Assembly: GCA_014138645.1 (NCBI GenBank)
Contig: JACJIB010000002.1
Span: 310,001 to 374,000, forward strand
Reading direction: 5' to 3'
DNA from: Methylorubrum thiocyanatum
GTDB taxonomy: Bacteria > Pseudomonadota > Alphaproteobacteria > Rhizobiales > Beijerinckiaceae
Length of the DNA: 64,000 nucleotides
Part shown: positions 1 to 10,726 of the stretch, piece by piece
Layout of the letters: each line of letters opens with the position of its first letter
Position numbering within the stretch: position 1 is the stretch's first letter
Made by a program: the position numbers and the translations under genes
The notes under the pieces: model-generated
What the model saw: only the letters and a program-made list of their open reading frames with translations
What the model was told of the DNA's origin: nothing
Databases searched by the model: none

Positions 1-507
1 GATCCGGCGCGGGTCGCCGAGCAGCGGCGTTTGGGCAGCCCGGTCTATTTCGGCGATTCGGCCAATGCGGAGATGCTGCTGCGCTGTGGCGTCGCCACCG
101 CCCGCGCCCTCGTCGTGACCCTCGACAATTCCCGCGCCGTGGAGGCGGTGGTGCAGGCTGCCCGTGCCGAGCGGCGCGACCTCACCATCGTCGCCCGCGC
201 CCGCGACGCGCGCCACGCGACGCAGCTCTACGAGATGGGCGTGGACGACGCGGTGCCCGAGACGATCGAGGCCTCGCTCCAGCTCTCGGAAGCGGTGCTC
301 GTCGATGTCGGCGTGCCGATGGGCCACGTCATCGCCTCGATCCACGACCGGCGTGACGAGTTCCGCACCATGCTCAAGCGGAAGGAGGCGGAGGCCCGTC
401 CCGTCTTCCGCGCCCGCCGCACGGTCGGCAAGGGACGCGAGACGCCGCCCGAGGCCAAGGCCGCCGAGCCGGCCCCGCATCCGCGGCCCCTCGGCAAGAG
501 CGCCTGA
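1..507 (+). CDS. KefB/KefC-type cation:proton antiporter, C-terminal part (5' end outside window)
   Basis: The reading frame is open from the first base, so this is the 3' end of a longer gene. The visible 168 residues start inside a TrkA-N (RCK) nucleotide-binding fold (SPVYFGDSANAEMLLRCGV, then ALVVTLDN and TIVARARD), followed by a short charged, Pro/Ala-rich tail. In monovalent cation:proton antiporter-2 proteins such a domain follows about 12 membrane helices and gates K+/H+ exchange at the inner membrane. The membrane part is not visible, so a TrkA-like potassium channel subunit is the alternative. It converges on murD with about 11 bp between the stops. Confidence 0.8.
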   Translation, partial: DPARVAEQRRLGSPVYFGDSANAEMLLRCGVATARALVVTLDNSRAVEAVVQAARAERRDLTIVARARDARHATQLYEMGVDDAVPETIEASLQLSEAVLVDVGVPMGHVIASIHDRRDEFRTMLKRKEAEARPVFRARRTVGKGRETPPEAKAAEPAPHPRPLGKSA

Positions 508-518
508 GCGGGCTTCCC

Positions 519-1886
519 TCAGGCCTCCGGCAGGGCGGCGACCAGAGCCCGAAAGCGGTCCCCGCGGACCTCGAAGTTCGGGAACTGATCGTAGGAGGCG
601 CAAGCCGGCGAGAGCAGCACGACGGGCGCGTCCGTAGCAGAGGCGCGGGCGGCCTGCGCGGCGGCGGCGGTGGCGGCTTCCAGCGTGTCGCAGCGGGTGA
701 AGGGCAGGCGCCCGTCCAGCGTCGCGGCGAAGGCGTCGCTCGACGCGCCGATGAGGTAGGCGTGCGCCACCCGGTCGAAGAGCGGGGCGAGCGGCTCGAT
801 GCCGCCCTCCTTCGCCTTGCCGCCGACGATCCAGTGGATGTCGCGGAAGGCGAGCAGCGCCTTCTCGGTGGAATCGGCGTTGGTCGCCTTGGAATCGTTG
901 ACGAACAGCGTCGGGCCGATCCGGCGCAGGGGCTCCATCCGGTGGGCGAGCCCCGGGAAGCTCTTGAGGCCGGCGGCGATCTCAGCGCCGGAGAGGCCGA
1001 GCCGGAGCGCGGCGGCGACCGCCGCCGCGGCGTTCTGAAGGTTGTGGTCGCCGAGCAGGGATTGGATGCCGGAGATCTCGGCGATCACGGCGCCGTCGGG
1101 GCCGCGCACGGCGCCGGCACTGCAGACGTAGTCGCCCGCCGCGTCGCCGTGGCCCTCGACATGGAGGCGGATGCGTTCCCCCCTACGGCGCCCGGCGATG
1201 GCCGCGCAATAGGCGTCGTCGACGCCGATCACCGCGAGGTCGGAGCCGGCCACCAGCCGCTCCTTGATCGCGGCGTAGTTCTCCATGGTGCCGTGGCGGT
1301 CGAGGTGGTCCGGCGTCAGGTTGAGCAGGATGCCGACGCTGGGGTTGAGCGAGGGCGTCAGGTCGATCTGGAACGAGGACAACTCGACCACGTGGACGCG
1401 ATTTTCCGCGGGCGGCGCCAGCGATAGGACGGCGGTGCCGATATTGCCGCCCATCTGCACGTCGCGGCCGGCATGGCGCAGCAGGTGGGCGGTCAGTGCA
1501 GTGGTGGTGGATTTTCCGTTGGTGCCGGTGATCGCCACGAACGGCGCCTTGGGCGCGAGCGCCGCGCGCTCGCGGCAGAAGATCTCGATGTCGCCGATGA
1601 TCGGGATGCCGGCCTGTTGCGCCAACCCGACGGTCCAGTGCGGCTCGGGATGGGTCAGCGGCACGCCCGGCGCCAGAACCAGGGCGGAGAAGCCCGACCA
1701 GTCGGCGTCGTTGAGGTCGGTGACGGTGATGCCCTGCTCGCGGGCGCGGTCGCGGCTGCCGGCATTGTCGTCCCAGGCCAGCACGTCGGCGCCGCCCGCG
1801 AGCAGCGAGCGAACGGTGGCGAGCCCGGACCCGCCGAGGCCGAACAGGGCGAGTTTCTGGCCGGCGAAGGTGGTGGCTGGCGTCAT
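519..1886 (-). CDS. murD: UDP-N-acetylmuramoyl-L-alanine--D-glutamate ligase
   Basis: Cytoplasmic Mur ligase that adds D-glutamate to UDP-MurNAc-L-Ala in peptidoglycan precursor synthesis. The 455 residues match the family length. An N-terminal Rossmann-like segment ([15 protein letters not shown], residues 14-28) is followed by the ATP-binding loop GTNGKST at 121-127, the central VVELSSFQ and TPDHLDRHG motifs, and the C-terminal ligase domain with FVNDSKATN. It is the last gene of the leftward dcw cluster here, 26 bp after mraY. No ftsW or murG follows it. Confidence 0.97.
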   Translation of the reverse strand: MTPATTFAGQKLALFGLGGSGLATVRSLLAGGADVLAWDDNAGSRDRAREQGITVTDLNDADWSGFSALVLAPGVPLTHPEPHWTVGLAQQAGIPIIGDIEIFCRERAALAPKAPFVAITGTNGKSTTTALTAHLLRHAGRDVQMGGNIGTAVLSLAPPAENRVHVVELSSFQIDLTPSLNPSVGILLNLTPDHLDRHGTMENYAAIKERLVAGSDLAVIGVDDAYCAAIAGRRRGERIRLHVEGHGDAAGDYVCSAGAVRGPDGAVIAEISGIQSLLGDHNLQNAAAAVAAALRLGLSGAEIAAGLKSFPGLAHRMEPLRRIGPTLFVNDSKATNADSTEKALLAFRDIHWIVGGKAKEGGIEPLAPLFDRVAHAYLIGASSDAFAATLDGRLPFTRCDTLEAATAAAAQAARASATDAPVVLLSPACASYDQFPNFEVRGDRFRALVAALPEA

Positions 1887-1912
1887 GGTTCCTGTCTCTC
1901 GTGCCCCGCCGC

Positions 1913-2995
1913 TCAGCGCAGCTTCAGCGTGGCGAGCCCGACCAGTGCCAGGATCACGGCGATGATCCAGAAGCGGATCACGACCTGCGGCTCCTTCCAG
2001 CCCTTCTGCTCGAAATGGTGGTGGATCGGCGCCATGCGGAAGACGCGCTTGCCCGTGAGCTTGAACGAGGCGACCTGGATGATCACCGACATGATCTCCA
2101 GCACGAAGAGGCCGCCGACGATGGCGAGCACGATCTCGTGCTTGGCCGCCACCGCGATGGCGCCGAGCAGGCCGCCGAGCGCCAGCGAACCGGTATCGCC
2201 CATGAAGATCTGCGCGGGCGGTGCGTTGAACCAGAGGAAGCCGAGCCCCGCCCCGATCACCGCGCCGCAGACCACGGCGAGTTCGCCGGTGTCGCGGACG
2301 TAGTTCACCTGCAGGTAGCCGGCGGTGAAGGAGTTGCCGACGAGGTAGGCGATGACGCCGAAGGTGCCGCAGGCGATCATCACCGGGACGATGGCGAGGC
2401 CGTCGAGGCCGTCGGTGATGTTGACCGCGTTGCCCGCGCCGACGATCACGAAGGCGGCGAACGGCACCCAGAACCAGCCGAGGTTCAGCAGCGCGTCCTT
2501 GAAGACGGGGAAGGCGAGCTGATTCTGTAGACCGGCTGGCGAGTAGATCGAGATCAGCAGGCAGGCGGCGCCCGCGATCGCGAATTCGAGCAACAGTCGG
2601 AAGCGGCCGGAAAAGCCCTTGTGCGACTGCTTCGTCACCTTGAGGTAATCGTCGTAGAAGCCGATCGCGCCGAAGCCGAGGGTCACGGCCAGCGTCACCC
2701 AGACGTAGTGGTTGCGCGGGTTGGTCCAGAGCAGGATCGAGACCACGGCGCCGGCCAGGATCATCAGGCCGCCCATGGTGGGCGTGCCGCGCTTGGTCAG
2801 GTGGGTGGCCGGGCCGTCCTCGCGGATCGGCTGGCCCTTGCCCTGACGCAGGCGCAGCAGCGAGATGATCCAGGGCCCGAACCAGAACACGAAGAAGCCC
2901 GCCGTGAACAGCGCGCCGCCGGTGCGGAAGGTGATGTAGCGGAACACGTTGAGGGGCGTGAGCGTGCCGCTCAGTTCCGACAGCAAGAAGAGCAT
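1913..2995 (-). CDS. mraY: phospho-N-acetylmuramoyl-pentapeptide transferase
   Basis: Integral membrane enzyme that transfers phospho-MurNAc-pentapeptide to undecaprenyl phosphate to make lipid I. The 360 residues have about ten hydrophobic helices and the family hallmarks: [11 protein letters not shown] near residue 70, the aspartate pair in [18 protein letters not shown], and the C-terminal histidine motif MAPIHHHFE. It lies between murF and murD in the usual dcw order and is transcribed with them. The ATG start opens directly into the first periplasmic/membrane segment. Confidence 0.98.
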   Translation of the reverse strand: MLFLLSELSGTLTPLNVFRYITFRTGGALFTAGFFVFWFGPWIISLLRLRQGKGQPIREDGPATHLTKRGTPTMGGLMILAGAVVSILLWTNPRNHYVWVTLAVTLGFGAIGFYDDYLKVTKQSHKGFSGRFRLLLEFAIAGAACLLISIYSPAGLQNQLAFPVFKDALLNLGWFWVPFAAFVIVGAGNAVNITDGLDGLAIVPVMIACGTFGVIAYLVGNSFTAGYLQVNYVRDTGELAVVCGAVIGAGLGFLWFNAPPAQIFMGDTGSLALGGLLGAIAVAAKHEIVLAIVGGLFVLEIMSVIIQVASFKLTGKRVFRMAPIHHHFEQKGWKEPQVVIRFWIIAVILALVGLATLKLR

Positions 2996-3101
2996 GCGTT
3001 CGTCCGCCCGCGGCAGGTCGTTGTTCGGCGTGCCCGGCGTCGCGTCTGGGACGCGGCCGGCAGGAAGGGCCGGGCGCCAGGGCCCGGCCGGTGAGACCAG
3101 A

Positions 3102-4565
3102 TCAGCGGACCGCGTTCAGCGAGGCTTCGCGCGGGTCCGGCGCGACCGCGTAGCGGTCTTTGACCGCTTCGACAATGCGGACCATGCGCATGGAGTTGGA
3201 GCCTTTGACCATCACCGCATCGCCTGGCCGCAGGGTCGCGAGAACGGCGTCGGTGACGCCCTCCGCGCTCGGCGCGGCCGTGCCCCGCACCGCCATCGGC
3301 AGGGCCTCGAACAGGTGCGCCATCAGCGGGCCGACGGCGAAGACGAGGTCGATGCCGTGGCCGGCGACCGCGTCCGCCAGTTCGCGGTGGAGCGTCTCGC
3401 CGGCCGCGCCGAGCTCCTTCATGTCGCCGAGCACGGCGATGCGCCGGCCCTTGGCGCCGGTCTCGATGCCGGCAAGCGTCGCCAGGGCGGCGCGGATCGA
3501 GGCGGGGTTGGCGTTGTAGCTCTCGTCGATCAGGAAGGCTTCGCCGTCTCCGACCCGCAGGGCGGTGCGCTCGCCGCGCCCGACCGGCGGCTTCAGCGCC
3601 GCGAGCGACAGGGCGGCGCGGGCGAGATCGGCGCCGAGCGCGTGGATGCAGGCGAGCACGCCGAGCGAGTTCATCGCCACGTGCCGGCCCGGCGTGCCGA
3701 GCTGATAGGTCAAGGGCACGCCCATCACGCTGGCATCGACCACCGAGACGTCGGGCCGGGTCAGGATCCGGTTCGCCCGCACATCCGCCGCCGCATGCTC
3801 GCCGAAGGTGATGACGCGTCCGGCCCGCGAGGCGTGGGCGTGGGCGAGCAGCCGCTCGTAATTTGCGTTGTCGCGGTTGATCACCGCGACGCCGCCGGGC
3901 TTGAGCCCGGAAAAGATCTCGCCCTTGGCGTCGGCGATGGCCGAGAGCGAGCGGAAATGCTCGATATGGACCGGCTCGACCGTGGTGATCAGCGCCACGT
4001 CCGGCCGCACCATCGCGGTGAGCGGCAGGATCTCGGCGCCGTGGTTCATGCCGATCTCGAACACGCCGAAGCGGGTCTGTTCCGCCATCCGCGCCAGCGT
4101 CAGCGGCACGCCCCAGTGGTTGTTGTAGGAGGCGACCGAGGCGTGGGTGGCGCCTTGCGCCGAGAGCACATGGCGCAGGGCCTCCTTGGTGCCGGTTTTG
4201 CCGACCGAACCCGTGACCGCGACGATGGCGGCCCCGGTGCGGGCGCGGGCGGCGAGCCCGAGGCGGCGCATCGCCTCTAGAGCCGGATCCTCGCCCTCCC
4301 CCGGCACCGCCAGCACCGGGCCGACGCCCTCGAACTCATTCGCACGCGCGGCCGCGACCACCGCCGCGCCGGCGCCCTTCTCCAAGGCGGCGCGCACGAA
4401 GTCGTGCCCGTCCCGCGCTTCGCCGCGGATGGCGAAGAACAGGTCGCCGGGCTCCAGGCTGCGGGTGTCGATCGACGCACCGGTGACGGCGCGGGGCGCG
4501 CCGATCAGGCGCCCGCCGGTGGCGGACTCCAGGGCAGCCGGCGTCCAGAGGGGGGCGTCGCTCAT
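3102..4565 (-). CDS. murF: UDP-N-acetylmuramoyl-tripeptide--D-alanyl-D-alanine ligase
   Basis: Cytoplasmic Mur ligase that attaches D-Ala-D-Ala to UDP-MurNAc-tripeptide. It is 487 residues long with the ATP loop [10 protein letters not shown] at 119-128, [12 protein letters not shown] typical of Mur[12 protein letters not shown], and the C-terminal DESYNANP and [11 protein letters not shown] motifs. The start codon overlaps the murE stop by four bases (ATGA), which indicates translational coupling. About 106 bp separate it from mraY. Confidence 0.98.
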   Translation of the reverse strand: MSDAPLWTPAALESATGGRLIGAPRAVTGASIDTRSLEPGDLFFAIRGEARDGHDFVRAALEKGAGAAVVAAARANEFEGVGPVLAVPGEGEDPALEAMRRLGLAARARTGAAIVAVTGSVGKTGTKEALRHVLSAQGATHASVASYNNHWGVPLTLARMAEQTRFGVFEIGMNHGAEILPLTAMVRPDVALITTVEPVHIEHFRSLSAIADAKGEIFSGLKPGGVAVINRDNANYERLLAHAHASRAGRVITFGEHAAADVRANRILTRPDVSVVDASVMGVPLTYQLGTPGRHVAMNSLGVLACIHALGADLARAALSLAALKPPVGRGERTALRVGDGEAFLIDESYNANPASIRAALATLAGIETGAKGRRIAVLGDMKELGAAGETLHRELADAVAGHGIDLVFAVGPLMAHLFEALPMAVRGTAAPSAEGVTDAVLATLRPGDAVMVKGSNSMRMVRIVEAVKDRYAVAPDPREASLNAVR

Positions 4566-6025
4566 TTGTTCAACTCCGCGATCGCGGCGCGCAGGGTGTC
4601 GTGATCCGAGAACGGGAGCACGCGTGACCCGACGATCTGGCCGGTTTCATGACCTTTGCCGGCCACCACCAGCACATCGCCGGCTCTCAAGCCGCGCACG
4701 CCTGCGCGGATCGCCTCCGCCCGGTCACCGATCTCCTCCGCTCCCGGTGCCGCGGCGAGGATCGCGGCGCGGATCGCGGCGGGCTCCTCGTTGCGGGGGT
4801 TGTCGTCGGTGACGATCACCCGATCGGCGAGGCGCTCGGCGATGGCACCCATGATCGGCCGCTTGCCGGCATCGCGGTTGCCGCCGCAGCCGAACACCAC
4901 GACGAGCTGTCCGCTGGCAAAGGGGCGGAGCGCCGTCAGAACGTGTTCCAGCGCCTCCGGCTTATGGGCGTAATCGACGAGGCACAGACCCCCGTTCGCC
5001 TCGCCGATCCGCTCCATGCGGCCCGGCACGCCGGTCAGCCCTTCGAGGGCCGCGAAGACACCCGCCGGATCGGCCGCGCCCGCCGGCGTCGACAGGGCGA
5101 GGCCTGCGGCGACCAAGGCGTTCTCGACCTGGAATCCGCCCACCAGCGGCAGGCGCACGCGGTACTCCCGGCCGTCATGGGCGAGCGTCAGCGATTGGGA
5201 AAATCCGACCGTCCCCGACTCGATCAGGCGGATGAAGTCGCCGCTGCGCCCCGTGGTCAGAACTGTGTGTCCGGCGGAATCGGCGACGCCGATGACGCGT
5301 TCGGCATAGGCGCCGTCGGCGTTGACGATGGCCGGGCGGCCCTTCGGCAGCAGCGTCGTGAACAGCCGGAGCTTGGCTTCCAGATAGTCCTCGACGGTCG
5401 GATGGTAGTCGAGGTGATCGCGGCCGAGATTGGTGAAGGCGGCGGCCGTCAGCGCCACCCCGTCGAGGCGGCGCTGCTCGATGCCGTGGGAGGAGGCCTC
5501 CATGGCCAGATCGGTGATCCCCTCCCCCGCCAGCCGTGCCAGGGTCTGGTGCAGCGTGACGGGATCGGGCGTCGTCAGCGAGCCGTATTCCGCGCCCCGG
5601 TTGGTGACGATGCCGACCGTGCCGAGGCTCGCCGATTCCCGGCCGAGCCGCGACAGGATCTGGCGCACGAAGTCGGCGACCGAACTCTTGCCGCTGGTGC
5701 CGGTCACCGCCACCACCGTCTCCGGCTGGCGTCCGGACAGGCGGGCGGCGGCGAGCGCCAGGGCGCGACGGGCTTCCGCCACCTCGATCCAGGCCGTCGC
5801 CTCGGGCAGGTCCGTCGGCCGCGTCCCCTCCCCGGCCACGGCGACCGCGCCGGCCCGGGCTGCCGCAGCGGCGAAGAGCCGGCCGTCGGCGGCGGTGCCG
5901 GGCACGGCCACGAACACGCCGCCGGGTACGACCCGGCGGCTGTCGGCGGTGAGGCCGGCGACGGGGCGGGCGGCAATCGCCGCGTCCGCCTCCGGGAACA
6001 GGTCAGCAAGCGTCGGCTGGCTCAT
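4562..6025 (-). CDS. murE: UDP-N-acetylmuramoyl-tripeptide synthetase (meso-diaminopimelate adding)
   Basis: Adds the third amino acid to UDP-MurNAc-dipeptide. It is 487 residues long, with ATP loop GTSGKSS at 109-115, the substrate motif SLTTPDPVTLH near 149-159 and the C-terminal specificity motif DNPR at 408-411. DNPR is the signature of meso-diaminopimelate-adding enzymes, as expected for a Gram-negative cell wall. It follows ftsI by 57 bp and overlaps murF by four bases. Confidence 0.98.
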   Translation of the reverse strand: MSQPTLADLFPEADAAIAARPVAGLTADSRRVVPGGVFVAVPGTAADGRLFAAAAARAGAVAVAGEGTRPTDLPEATAWIEVAEARRALALAAARLSGRQPETVVAVTGTSGKSSVADFVRQILSRLGRESASLGTVGIVTNRGAEYGSLTTPDPVTLHQTLARLAGEGITDLAMEASSHGIEQRRLDGVALTAAAFTNLGRDHLDYHPTVEDYLEAKLRLFTTLLPKGRPAIVNADGAYAERVIGVADSAGHTVLTTGRSGDFIRLIESGTVGFSQSLTLAHDGREYRVRLPLVGGFQVENALVAAGLALSTPAGAADPAGVFAALEGLTGVPGRMERIGEANGGLCLVDYAHKPEALEHVLTALRPFASGQLVVVFGCGGNRDAGKRPIMGAIAERLADRVIVTDDNPRNEEPAAIRAAILAAAPGAEEIGDRAEAIRAGVRGLRAGDVLVVAGKGHETGQIVGSRVLPFSDHDTLRAAIAELNK

Positions 6026-6082
6026 CGGGAAGGATCCTCGGAAGAGTCCGTGCGGGTCAGGCCGACCGCCTACAGGCCATCG

Positions 6083-7972
6083 TCACTGCCCGTCCACCAT
6101 GGTCGCGTGGTAGGCGCCGAGCTTGACCATCAGCGGGAACGGCTTGGCCGGCGGGTCGAAGCGGGGCGCCAGACCGAGGATCGGTGCGGCCCGCTCGATG
6201 ATCTTGCCCGTCACCGTGCCGGAATTGTAGGCCGCGGTGGCGTAACCGCCGGTCTCGGGCAGGCCCTGCGGCTCGTCCATGATCGTCAGGAACAGGTATT
6301 TCGGCTTGTCCATCGGGGCGGCCGCCATGAAGGTCGTGAACAGGCGGTTCTTGGCGTAGCGCCCGTTGATGACCTTCTCCGCCGTGCCGGTCTTGCCGCC
6401 GACGTAGTAGAGCGGGATCGACGCCTTCTTGGCCGAGCCCTCGGTGGCGTTGAGGCGCATGATGAAGCGCATCGCCTCGCTGGCTTCCGGCTTCAGCACG
6501 TGGCTGGCCTTGGCCCGCGCAGTCGCCTCGTCGCTCTTGAGGAAGGTCGGCGTCATCAGGTCGCCGCCGTTGATGATCGCCGCGACCGCCGCCGCCGCCT
6601 GGATCGGCGCCACCGCGATGCCGTGGCCGAAGGCGATGGTGATGGTGTTGATCTCGGCCCAGCGCGGCGGAAGGATCGGCGCGGCCGATTCCGGCAGCTC
6701 GGTCCGCATCCGATCGAGCAGGCCCATCTTCTTGAGGAAGGCGCGATGGCCGGGCACGCCGACGCCGAGCGCCATCTTGGCCGAGCCGATGTTGGAGGAG
6801 TGGGTGAACACCTCCGGCATGGTCAGCACGCGGCCGGTGGCGTGGTAGTCGTGGATCTTCTGCCGGCCCCAGTGCAGCACGCCGCCGCGGGTGTCGAAGG
6901 TCGAGTTGACGTTGTACTTGCCGGAATCGAGCGCCATGGCGAGGGTCATCGCCTTGAAGGTCGAGCCCATCTCGTAGACGCCGACATTCATCCGGTTGAT
7001 GCGGTCGTCGGACAGCGCATCCTTCGGCTCGTTGGGGTCGAAATCCGGATAGGAGGCGAGGGCCACGACCTCGCCGGTGGTCACGTCGAGGATCATCGAC
7101 GCGCCGGCCTTCGCCTTGAACTTCTCCACCCCCTTCACGAGCTCGTCGCGCACGGCGAACTGGGCGCGCAGGTCGAGGGAGAGCTGGACCGGCGACAGGT
7201 CGGTCTGCTTGGCCACGAGCCCGAACTCGTTGAGCGCCTTGTTGCCGCGGTTGTCGATGTACTTCTCGATGCCCGCGATGCCGATATTGTCGAGATTGGT
7301 CGCGCCGATGATGTGCGCGGCTGCGACGCCGTTCGGATAGACGCGCTTGTGGTCGGGCAGGAAGCCGACGCCGGGGATACCGAGGCGGTGGACTTCGAGC
7401 TGCTGCTTCGGCGTGATCTCGCGCTTGATCCAGACGAAGCCCTTCTTCGAGGACAGCTTGGCGCGCAGCTCCGCCGCGTTCAGCTCGGGCAGCACCGCGG
7501 TGAGCAGCTCGACCGCCTCGTCGGTGTCGAAGGTGCGGGCCATCCGCTTCGGCTCGGCGAAGACCGACACGGTGCGGATGTCGGTCGCCAGGATCTCGCC
7601 GTTGCGGTCGATGATGTCGGGGCGGATCGTGGTGGTGGCGGCGGCTGCCACCCGGTGCTCGTCGCTGTTGCTCGCCGGGGTCGCGGCCATCACGATCAGC
7701 CGGACGCCGATCGTGGCGAACACCGCCGCGAAGGCGAGGCCGACCAGGGCCACGCGGGCGTGCGAGCGCTCGATCGCGAGGCGGAACATCATCCGGGCGA
7801 GCCGCATCAGCGCCGAGGCCGGCGGCTCGCTCGTCACCACGCGCTCCGGAACCGGATCCGGCGCCGGGACGGCCATGTCGGCCGCGGGCACGTCCGAACC
7901 CTCCTGCGCGGGATCGTACGAGAGATCTTGCAAAGGATCTTGCCGAGGATCGTGCGACGAATCTTGGGACAC
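6083..7972 (-). CDS. ftsI: peptidoglycan D,D-transpeptidase FtsI (PBP3)
   Basis: Septal transpeptidase that cross-links peptidoglycan at division. The chosen GTG start gives 629 residues and has GAGG about ten bases upstream; longer versions would run deep into ftsL. A cytoplasmic tail of about 70 residues with a four-residue repeat precedes one membrane helix (about 74-96) and a PBP dimerisation domain (IRPDIIDRNGEILAT). The transpeptidase motifs are intact: SxxK at S337-K340, SSN at 392-394 and KTGT at 527-530. It starts just after the ftsL stop. The tail is encoded by a 12-bp tandem repeat, listed separately. Confidence 0.95.
   Translation of the reverse strand: MSQDSSHDPRQDPLQDLSYDPAQEGSDVPAADMAVPAPDPVPERVVTSEPPASALMRLARMMFRLAIERSHARVALVGLAFAAVFATIGVRLIVMAATPASNSDEHRVAAAATTTIRPDIIDRNGEILATDIRTVSVFAEPKRMARTFDTDEAVELLTAVLPELNAAELRAKLSSKKGFVWIKREITPKQQLEVHRLGIPGVGFLPDHKRVYPNGVAAAHIIGATNLDNIGIAGIEKYIDNRGNKALNEFGLVAKQTDLSPVQLSLDLRAQFAVRDELVKGVEKFKAKAGASMILDVTTGEVVALASYPDFDPNEPKDALSDDRINRMNVGVYEMGSTFKAMTLAMALDSGKYNVNSTFDTRGGVLHWGRQKIHDYHATGRVLTMPEVFTHSSNIGSAKMALGVGVPGHRAFLKKMGLLDRMRTELPESAAPILPPRWAEINTITIAFGHGIAVAPIQAAAAVAAIINGGDLMTPTFLKSDEATARAKASHVLKPEASEAMRFIMRLNATEGSAKKASIPLYYVGGKTGTAEKVINGRYAKNRLFTTFMAAAPMDKPKYLFLTIMDEPQGLPETGGYATAAYNSGTVTGKIIERAAPILGLAPRFDPPAKPFPLMVKLGAYHATMVDGQ
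7911..7970. repeat. five-unit 12-bp tandem repeat at the 5' end of ftsI
   Basis: Five consecutive 12-base units read ggatcgtacgag, agatcttgcaaa, ggatcttgccga, ggatcgtgcgac and gaatcttgggac. On the coding strand each unit encodes four residues, giving SQDS-SHDP-RQDP-LQDL-SYDP just after the start codon. The unit length is a multiple of three, so copy changes would keep frame. It lies in the cytoplasmic tail of FtsI. Confidence 0.8.
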
Positions 7973-7979
7973 GGGGACG

Positions 7980-8411
7980 CTACCTCGAAACCGCCGGCGG
8001 GCGGGTGGAGACGGTGCGGGTGGTGACGGAGCCCGTGGTGCGCGGCTCGTCGCGGGCACTCGCCGGCTTGTCCTTCGGCGTCGCGGTCGGCGTCGCCGTG
8101 GAAGCCAGCAGGCGGCCGATCTCGTCGCCGCGGTCCGGACGGTTCGGCAGGTCGGAGAGCCGGGCGAGATGCCCGTCGCCGATGGGCTCGAGGGTGAGAT
8201 GCCGCTCGACCGCCGCCTGGAGCCGGTCGGGCCGGGTCAGGAGCTGCCACTCGGCGCGCAGCACCGCGATGGCCTGCCGCTCCTTGTGCAGGGCGGTCTT
8301 CAGCTTGGAGACCTGACCCGCTTGGTAGAGCGTGTCGTATTTGGTCGAGTAGGCGTAGACCGCCGAGCCGATCAGGCCGACGATCGCCAGCACGTTGAGA
8401 AGCCGGATCAC
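7980..8411 (-). CDS. ftsL: cell division protein FtsL
   Basis: Small bitopic division protein that bridges FtsB and FtsQ and helps recruit and activate FtsWI. From a GTG start that overlaps the rsmH stop by four bases (GTGA) it is 143 residues long. It has one N-terminal membrane helix (about residues 3-22), then a coiled-coil-like periplasmic stretch ([20 protein letters not shown]), the LTRPDRLQ segment typical of FtsL, and a Thr/Pro-rich C-terminal tail. The call rests on position between rsmH and ftsI plus this architecture, since FtsL sequences diverge strongly. Confidence 0.92.
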   Translation of the reverse strand: MIRLLNVLAIVGLIGSAVYAYSTKYDTLYQAGQVSKLKTALHKERQAIAVLRAEWQLLTRPDRLQAAVERHLTLEPIGDGHLARLSDLPNRPDRGDEIGRLLASTATPTATPKDKPASARDEPRTTGSVTTRTVSTRPPAVSR

Positions 8412-9463
8412 CGCCGCGTCCCCCGTCCCTGCGGTGCCGGCAGGCTCGCCAGCGTCTCGATGGCGCTCAGAGGCGGCGGCGCCGGCCCGTCCGTCCGCTC
8501 TCCGGCGCGCAGCTTGGCCGAGCGGGCCCGCGGGTTCACCTCCGTCTCCGCCTCGGAGGGCAGGACGGGCCCCTTGGTCACGAGCCGGAAGCTCTTGGGC
8601 GCCGGCCGCTCGACGCCCGGCAGGTGGCGGGAGGCCTGCGCCGCCCGGCCGCTGCGGGCGGAGAAGAATTGTTTGACGATGCGGTCTTCCAGCGAGTGGA
8701 ACGTCACCACCGCGAGCCGGCCCCCGGGCTTGAGCACCCGCTCGGCGGCGTGCAGGCCGCGCACCAATTCGCCGAGTTCGTCGTTCACCGCGATCCGCAG
8801 GCCCTGGAAGCTGCGGGTCGCCGGGTGGATCGGGCTGCCGGGCTCGGGCCGCACGACGCCGGCGATGAGGCCGGCGAGCTGTGCCGTCGTCGCGATCGGG
8901 GCGCGGCGGCGCGCCTCGACGATCGCCCGGGCCACCGCTCGCGAGCGGCGCTCCTCGCCGAAATGGTAGAGGATGTCGGCGAGCGTGCTCTCCTCCTCGC
9001 CGTTCACGAGGTCGGCCGCGGACGGCCCTTCGCCGCCCATCCGCATGTCGAGCGGCCCGTCCTGCCGGAACGAAAAGCCGCGATGCGCCTCGTCGAGCTG
9101 CATCGAGGAGACGCCGATATCGAGGACGACCCAGTCGGCCTGCGCCTCGCCCTGGTCGGCGAGCAACGTGTCGAGATCGCCGAAGCGGCCCTGCACCAGC
9201 CGCAGGCGGCCCCCTGCGCCCTCGACCAGATCCGCGCCGGCCCGGATCGCGGTGGGGTCGCGGTCGATGGCGATGACGCGCATGTCCGGCCCGGATTCGA
9301 GCAGCGCGCGGGTGTAGCCGCCGGCACCGAAGGTGCCGTCCACGGCCAGTCCCGGCCGGTCGAGGGCTAGTGCGGCGAGAACCTCGGCGAGAAGAACGGG
9401 AACGTGGCGGGCGGGCTCGGACCTGGCCGTCTCGCCCTTCGCCGTCCGCGGCGCCCGGCTCAT
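8408..9463 (-). CDS. rsmH: 16S rRNA (cytosine(1402)-N4)-methyltransferase RsmH
   Basis: SAM-dependent methyltransferase (MraW) acting on C1402 of 16S rRNA. The ATG chosen gives 351 residues beginning [11 protein letters not shown], followed by the family entry [12 protein letters not shown]; longer versions add about 77 low-complexity residues. The SAM motif [11 protein letters not shown] is at 41-51, and [18 protein letters not shown] and [16 protein letters not shown] are diagnostic. It is the first gene of the leftward dcw cluster; the usual mraZ is not found upstream. Confidence 0.96.
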   Translation of the reverse strand: MSRAPRTAKGETARSEPARHVPVLLAEVLAALALDRPGLAVDGTFGAGGYTRALLESGPDMRVIAIDRDPTAIRAGADLVEGAGGRLRLVQGRFGDLDTLLADQGEAQADWVVLDIGVSSMQLDEAHRGFSFRQDGPLDMRMGGEGPSAADLVNGEEESTLADILYHFGEERRSRAVARAIVEARRRAPIATTAQLAGLIAGVVRPEPGSPIHPATRSFQGLRIAVNDELGELVRGLHAAERVLKPGGRLAVVTFHSLEDRIVKQFFSARSGRAAQASRHLPGVERPAPKSFRLVTKGPVLPSEAETEVNPRARSAKLRAGERTDGPAPPPLSAIETLASLPAPQGRGTRR

Positions 9464-9915
9464 CGGCGCTGCCCCGCGCCGCTCTCGCGGAATCCGGAGA
9501 AAGCTCGGGCGCCATCCGGCGAGGGACGAGTCATGAGGGCCTGCTGAATGGACGGACCGGAGGGCGACCCGGTCGGATGTGGCGACGCCGATCCGCAAGC
9601 GGCTCCGGCCATGCGCGCGCAGCCCCGCGAGGCAACCTGAGCGAGTGTTGGCCGATCCAGAATAGGGCGTCAACGGGATGGCTCGGGGTAACATGGGCCC
9701 TCGAAACGCGTCAACGAGCTTGACCGTGCAGGCTGCTCTGATCTGACCGCATCAAGGTTAACCGAGCGTCAATGGACCGAAGGGTTTCTTGAGGTTTACC
9801 AAGGGGGCCGCCGGCAACTCATGCCCCTGCGCCCGCTCCAGGGCGGCGCATCGCGTGAATTGCGCGAAGCACTTCGCTACGCCGAAATGGAAAGCACTCT
9901 TCGCGCGTGCCGGGT
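9464..9915. other. non-coding stretch upstream of the dcw cluster
   Basis: About 450 bases separate rsmH from RNase P RNA. No convincing reading frame is present; in particular no MraZ-like protein (about 150 residues) is encoded here. It must carry the promoter for the leftward rsmH-murD cluster. A short perfect inverted repeat (gcgaag-ca-cttcgc, 9864-9877) lies just beyond the 3' end of the RNase P RNA but has no T-run. Confidence 0.6.
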
Positions 9916-10321
<406 letters not shown>

Positions 10322-10420
10322 GGCGCCCCGCTTGCGCCCAGGGGGGCACGGGGTCAAGGCTCGCCACGGCGATTCTTGTCATGAGGGACGAGGGTCGCGG
10401 TAACGAGGCGTCAGCCGTGC

Positions 10421-10726
10421 TCAATGCGGTATCTCATCGGCACGGAAGTCCCGCCCGGCATAGAGGACTCGCAAGATCTCGATATGCCCCGGTGTCATGC
10501 GGTAGGCGATCAGGACCCGGCGCTCCAGCGCCCAGGTTCGCAAACCCGCGGAAACATCATCGCGCGGCGTGCCCTTCCCTGGAAATTCCGTCAGCCCACG
10601 ACACGCCGCCTCGATCCGATCAAGGAAGCCGCCGGCGCGAGCGGCTCCGCTTCGTTCCTCGATGTAGTCGTAGATTTCGAACAAGTCCGCCCTTGCAAGA
10701 CGATGGAAGACGAGGTCATGCGCCAT
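10421..10726 (-). CDS. ParE/RelE-family toxin of a type II toxin-antitoxin pair
   Basis: A protein of 101 residues with the ParE/RelE fold pattern: LVFHRLARADLFEIYDYIEE at the start, FLDRIEAACRGLTEFPGKGT in the middle and VLIAYRMTPGHIEILRVLYAGRD at the end. ParE toxins poison gyrase and RelE toxins cut ribosome-bound mRNA; which activity applies cannot be read here. Its start overlaps the end of the upstream antitoxin gene by 11 bases, the usual antitoxin-first order. Confidence 0.85.
   Translation of the reverse strand: MAHDLVFHRLARADLFEIYDYIEERSGAARAGGFLDRIEAACRGLTEFPGKGTPRDDVSAGLRTWALERRVLIAYRMTPGHIEILRVLYAGRDFRADEIPH

Noticed and set aside
4649..8026. A 1125-residue open frame on the + strand over murE, ftsI and neighbours
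   Set aside because: It runs antisense to well-conserved Mur and FtsI genes and its translation is rich in Arg, His, Gly and Asp, the usual shadow in GC-rich DNA. No domain is seen.
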